Translations under genes and position numbers: made by a program
In this document: piece after piece, positions 6,894 through 7,261 of the stretch
Layout: each line of letters opens with the position of its first letter
How positions within the stretch are numbered: the stretch's first letter is position 1
From: an uncultured Chlorobiota bacterium
Lineage (GTDB): Bacteria; Bacteroidota; Kapaibacteriia; OLB7
Direction of reading: 5' to 3'
Assembly: GCA_946481475.1 (NCBI GenBank)
Contig: CAMLOB010000182.1
Location: 1-7,261, forward strand
DNA: 7,261 nt
The notes under the pieces: generated by a model
What the model was told of the DNA's origin: nothing
Database searches by the model: none
Seen by the model: only the letters and a program-made list of their open reading frames with translations

Positions 6894-6968
6894 GAGTTGG
6901 GAGTTCGTAGAGTTTATAGAGAGAAGAGTGTGAGGGTGTAGGGGTGGGGGAGTGTATGAGTGAGGGGG
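6894..6968 (+). other. G-rich low-complexity tract downstream of lpdA
   Basis: The stop codon is followed by purine-rich sequence made of degenerate GAG/GTG/TAGAG words. G-runs at 6934-6936, 6941-6944, 6946-6950 and 6964-6968 could form a G-quadruplex on the plus strand, although the last loop is 13 nt. No coding sequence is recognised. GGCCG (6967-6971) and CGGCC (6980-6984) form a small hairpin at its end. Confidence 0.4.
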
Positions 6969-6988
6969 CCGGAGATCTACGGCCTGTA

Positions 6989-7010
6989 GGGGGCAAAAAC
7001 TTTTGCCCCC
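6989..7010. repeat. Perfect 10-bp palindrome downstream of lpdA
   Basis: GGGGGCAAAA (6989-6998) and TTTTGCCCCC (7001-7010) are exact reverse complements separated by AC. The hairpin lies 96 nt after the lpdA stop. Neither strand has a U-tract after the stem, so it is not a textbook intrinsic terminator, though it could stop transcription or protect the 3' end. It may instead be a dispersed intergenic palindrome. An 8-nt palindrome, TCCATGGA, follows at 7013-7020. Confidence 0.8.
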
Positions 7011-7102
7011 ACTCCATGGAGACACACTTCTTCTGTTGAACGGAACGGTACCAATTACCCGGTCATTTTGAAATTTTCATTTTGCCTTTTGAATTGAACA
7101 TA

Positions 7103-7261
7103 GAGCCGTGGCGCGTGGGCAACCGGGTGAATCTGTTGCTGCTGGAGCAGCCCAACGGCGATTTCGCCCACACCATGGTGCGGCAGTTCTTTTACTCGGC
7201 CTTCGCCGATCTCTATTGGCGCGCGATGTTGTTTTCGGGTGTTGGGTGGGTGGGGGGGGTG
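7103..7261 (+). pseudogene. Internal fragment of a PaaC-like phenylacetyl-CoA epoxidase subunit
   Basis: Reading from GAG at 7103, the plus strand encodes a segment containing NLLLLEQPNGDFAHTMVRQF, which matches the ferritin-like PaaC subunit of ring-1,2-phenylacetyl-CoA epoxidase (family motif LLVEQPNGDFAxTxxRQF, from memory). In full PaaC proteins this motif follows an N-terminal region of roughly 70-90 residues, which is absent here. The frame is open back to a TGA at 7037-7039, but the upstream codons are AT-rich and unlike PaaC, and there is no ATG in a usable place. Downstream of YWRAML (about 7231) the sequence becomes a low-complexity G/T tail to the window end. It is therefore a truncated remnant, or a piece joined by misassembly at a contig end. 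No catalytic assignment is possible from so short a piece; PaaC is the structural partner of the catalytic PaaA. Confidence 0.55.

Overview
The window looks like an accessory-free stretch of a moderately GC-rich bacterial chromosome (roughly 60% GC by eye). It carries five intact, co-directional plus-strand genes and several unusual non-coding repeat elements. The proteins have general affinities with environmental members of the Bacteroidota/Chlorobiota side of the tree (FCB-like dihydrolipoyl dehydrogenase, zinc-type HemB, weak Shine-Dalgarno use). This placement is an inference from protein style only, and a metagenome-assembled contig is likely.

Layout: 3-177 is a heptanucleotide tandem array with nested 35-nt and 28-nt higher-order units, cut by the left window edge. 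Two heme-synthesis genes follow: hemG/hemY-type protoporphyrinogen oxidase (238-1614) and hemB porphobilinogen synthase (1682-2665). Then come two genes of low-molecular-weight thiol metabolism: egtD, histidine Nalpha-trimethyltransferase (TTG start, 2749-3753), and an EgtA-type glutamate-cysteine ligase (3915-5159). Between 5160 and 5489 there is no gene. It holds a probable terminator hairpin, an 88-nt branched palindromic element and a long pyrimidine-rich leader. Dihydrolipoyl dehydrogenase (5490-6893) is the last complete gene. Its downstream region contains a G-rich tract and a perfect 10-bp palindrome. From about 7103 to the window end the sequence encodes an internal piece of a PaaC-like phenylacetyl-CoA epoxidase subunit that lacks its N-terminal part and decays into a G-rich tail.

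Functionally, hemG and hemB supply late and early steps of tetrapyrrole synthesis. EgtD makes hercynine, and EgtA makes gamma-glutamylcysteine, which EgtB would join to hercynine to continue toward ergothioneine. No egtB, egtC or egtE is present here, so ergothioneine production depends on genes elsewhere. The lipoamide dehydrogenase appears to be a separate transcription unit behind its own leader.

I see no convincing new multi-gene system. The signals most worth a second look are the hierarchical heptamer array, the branched palindrome at 5199-5286, four ATCCG motifs spaced about one helical turn apart upstream of egtA, and the abrupt, probably artefactual or degenerate, junctions at the right end.
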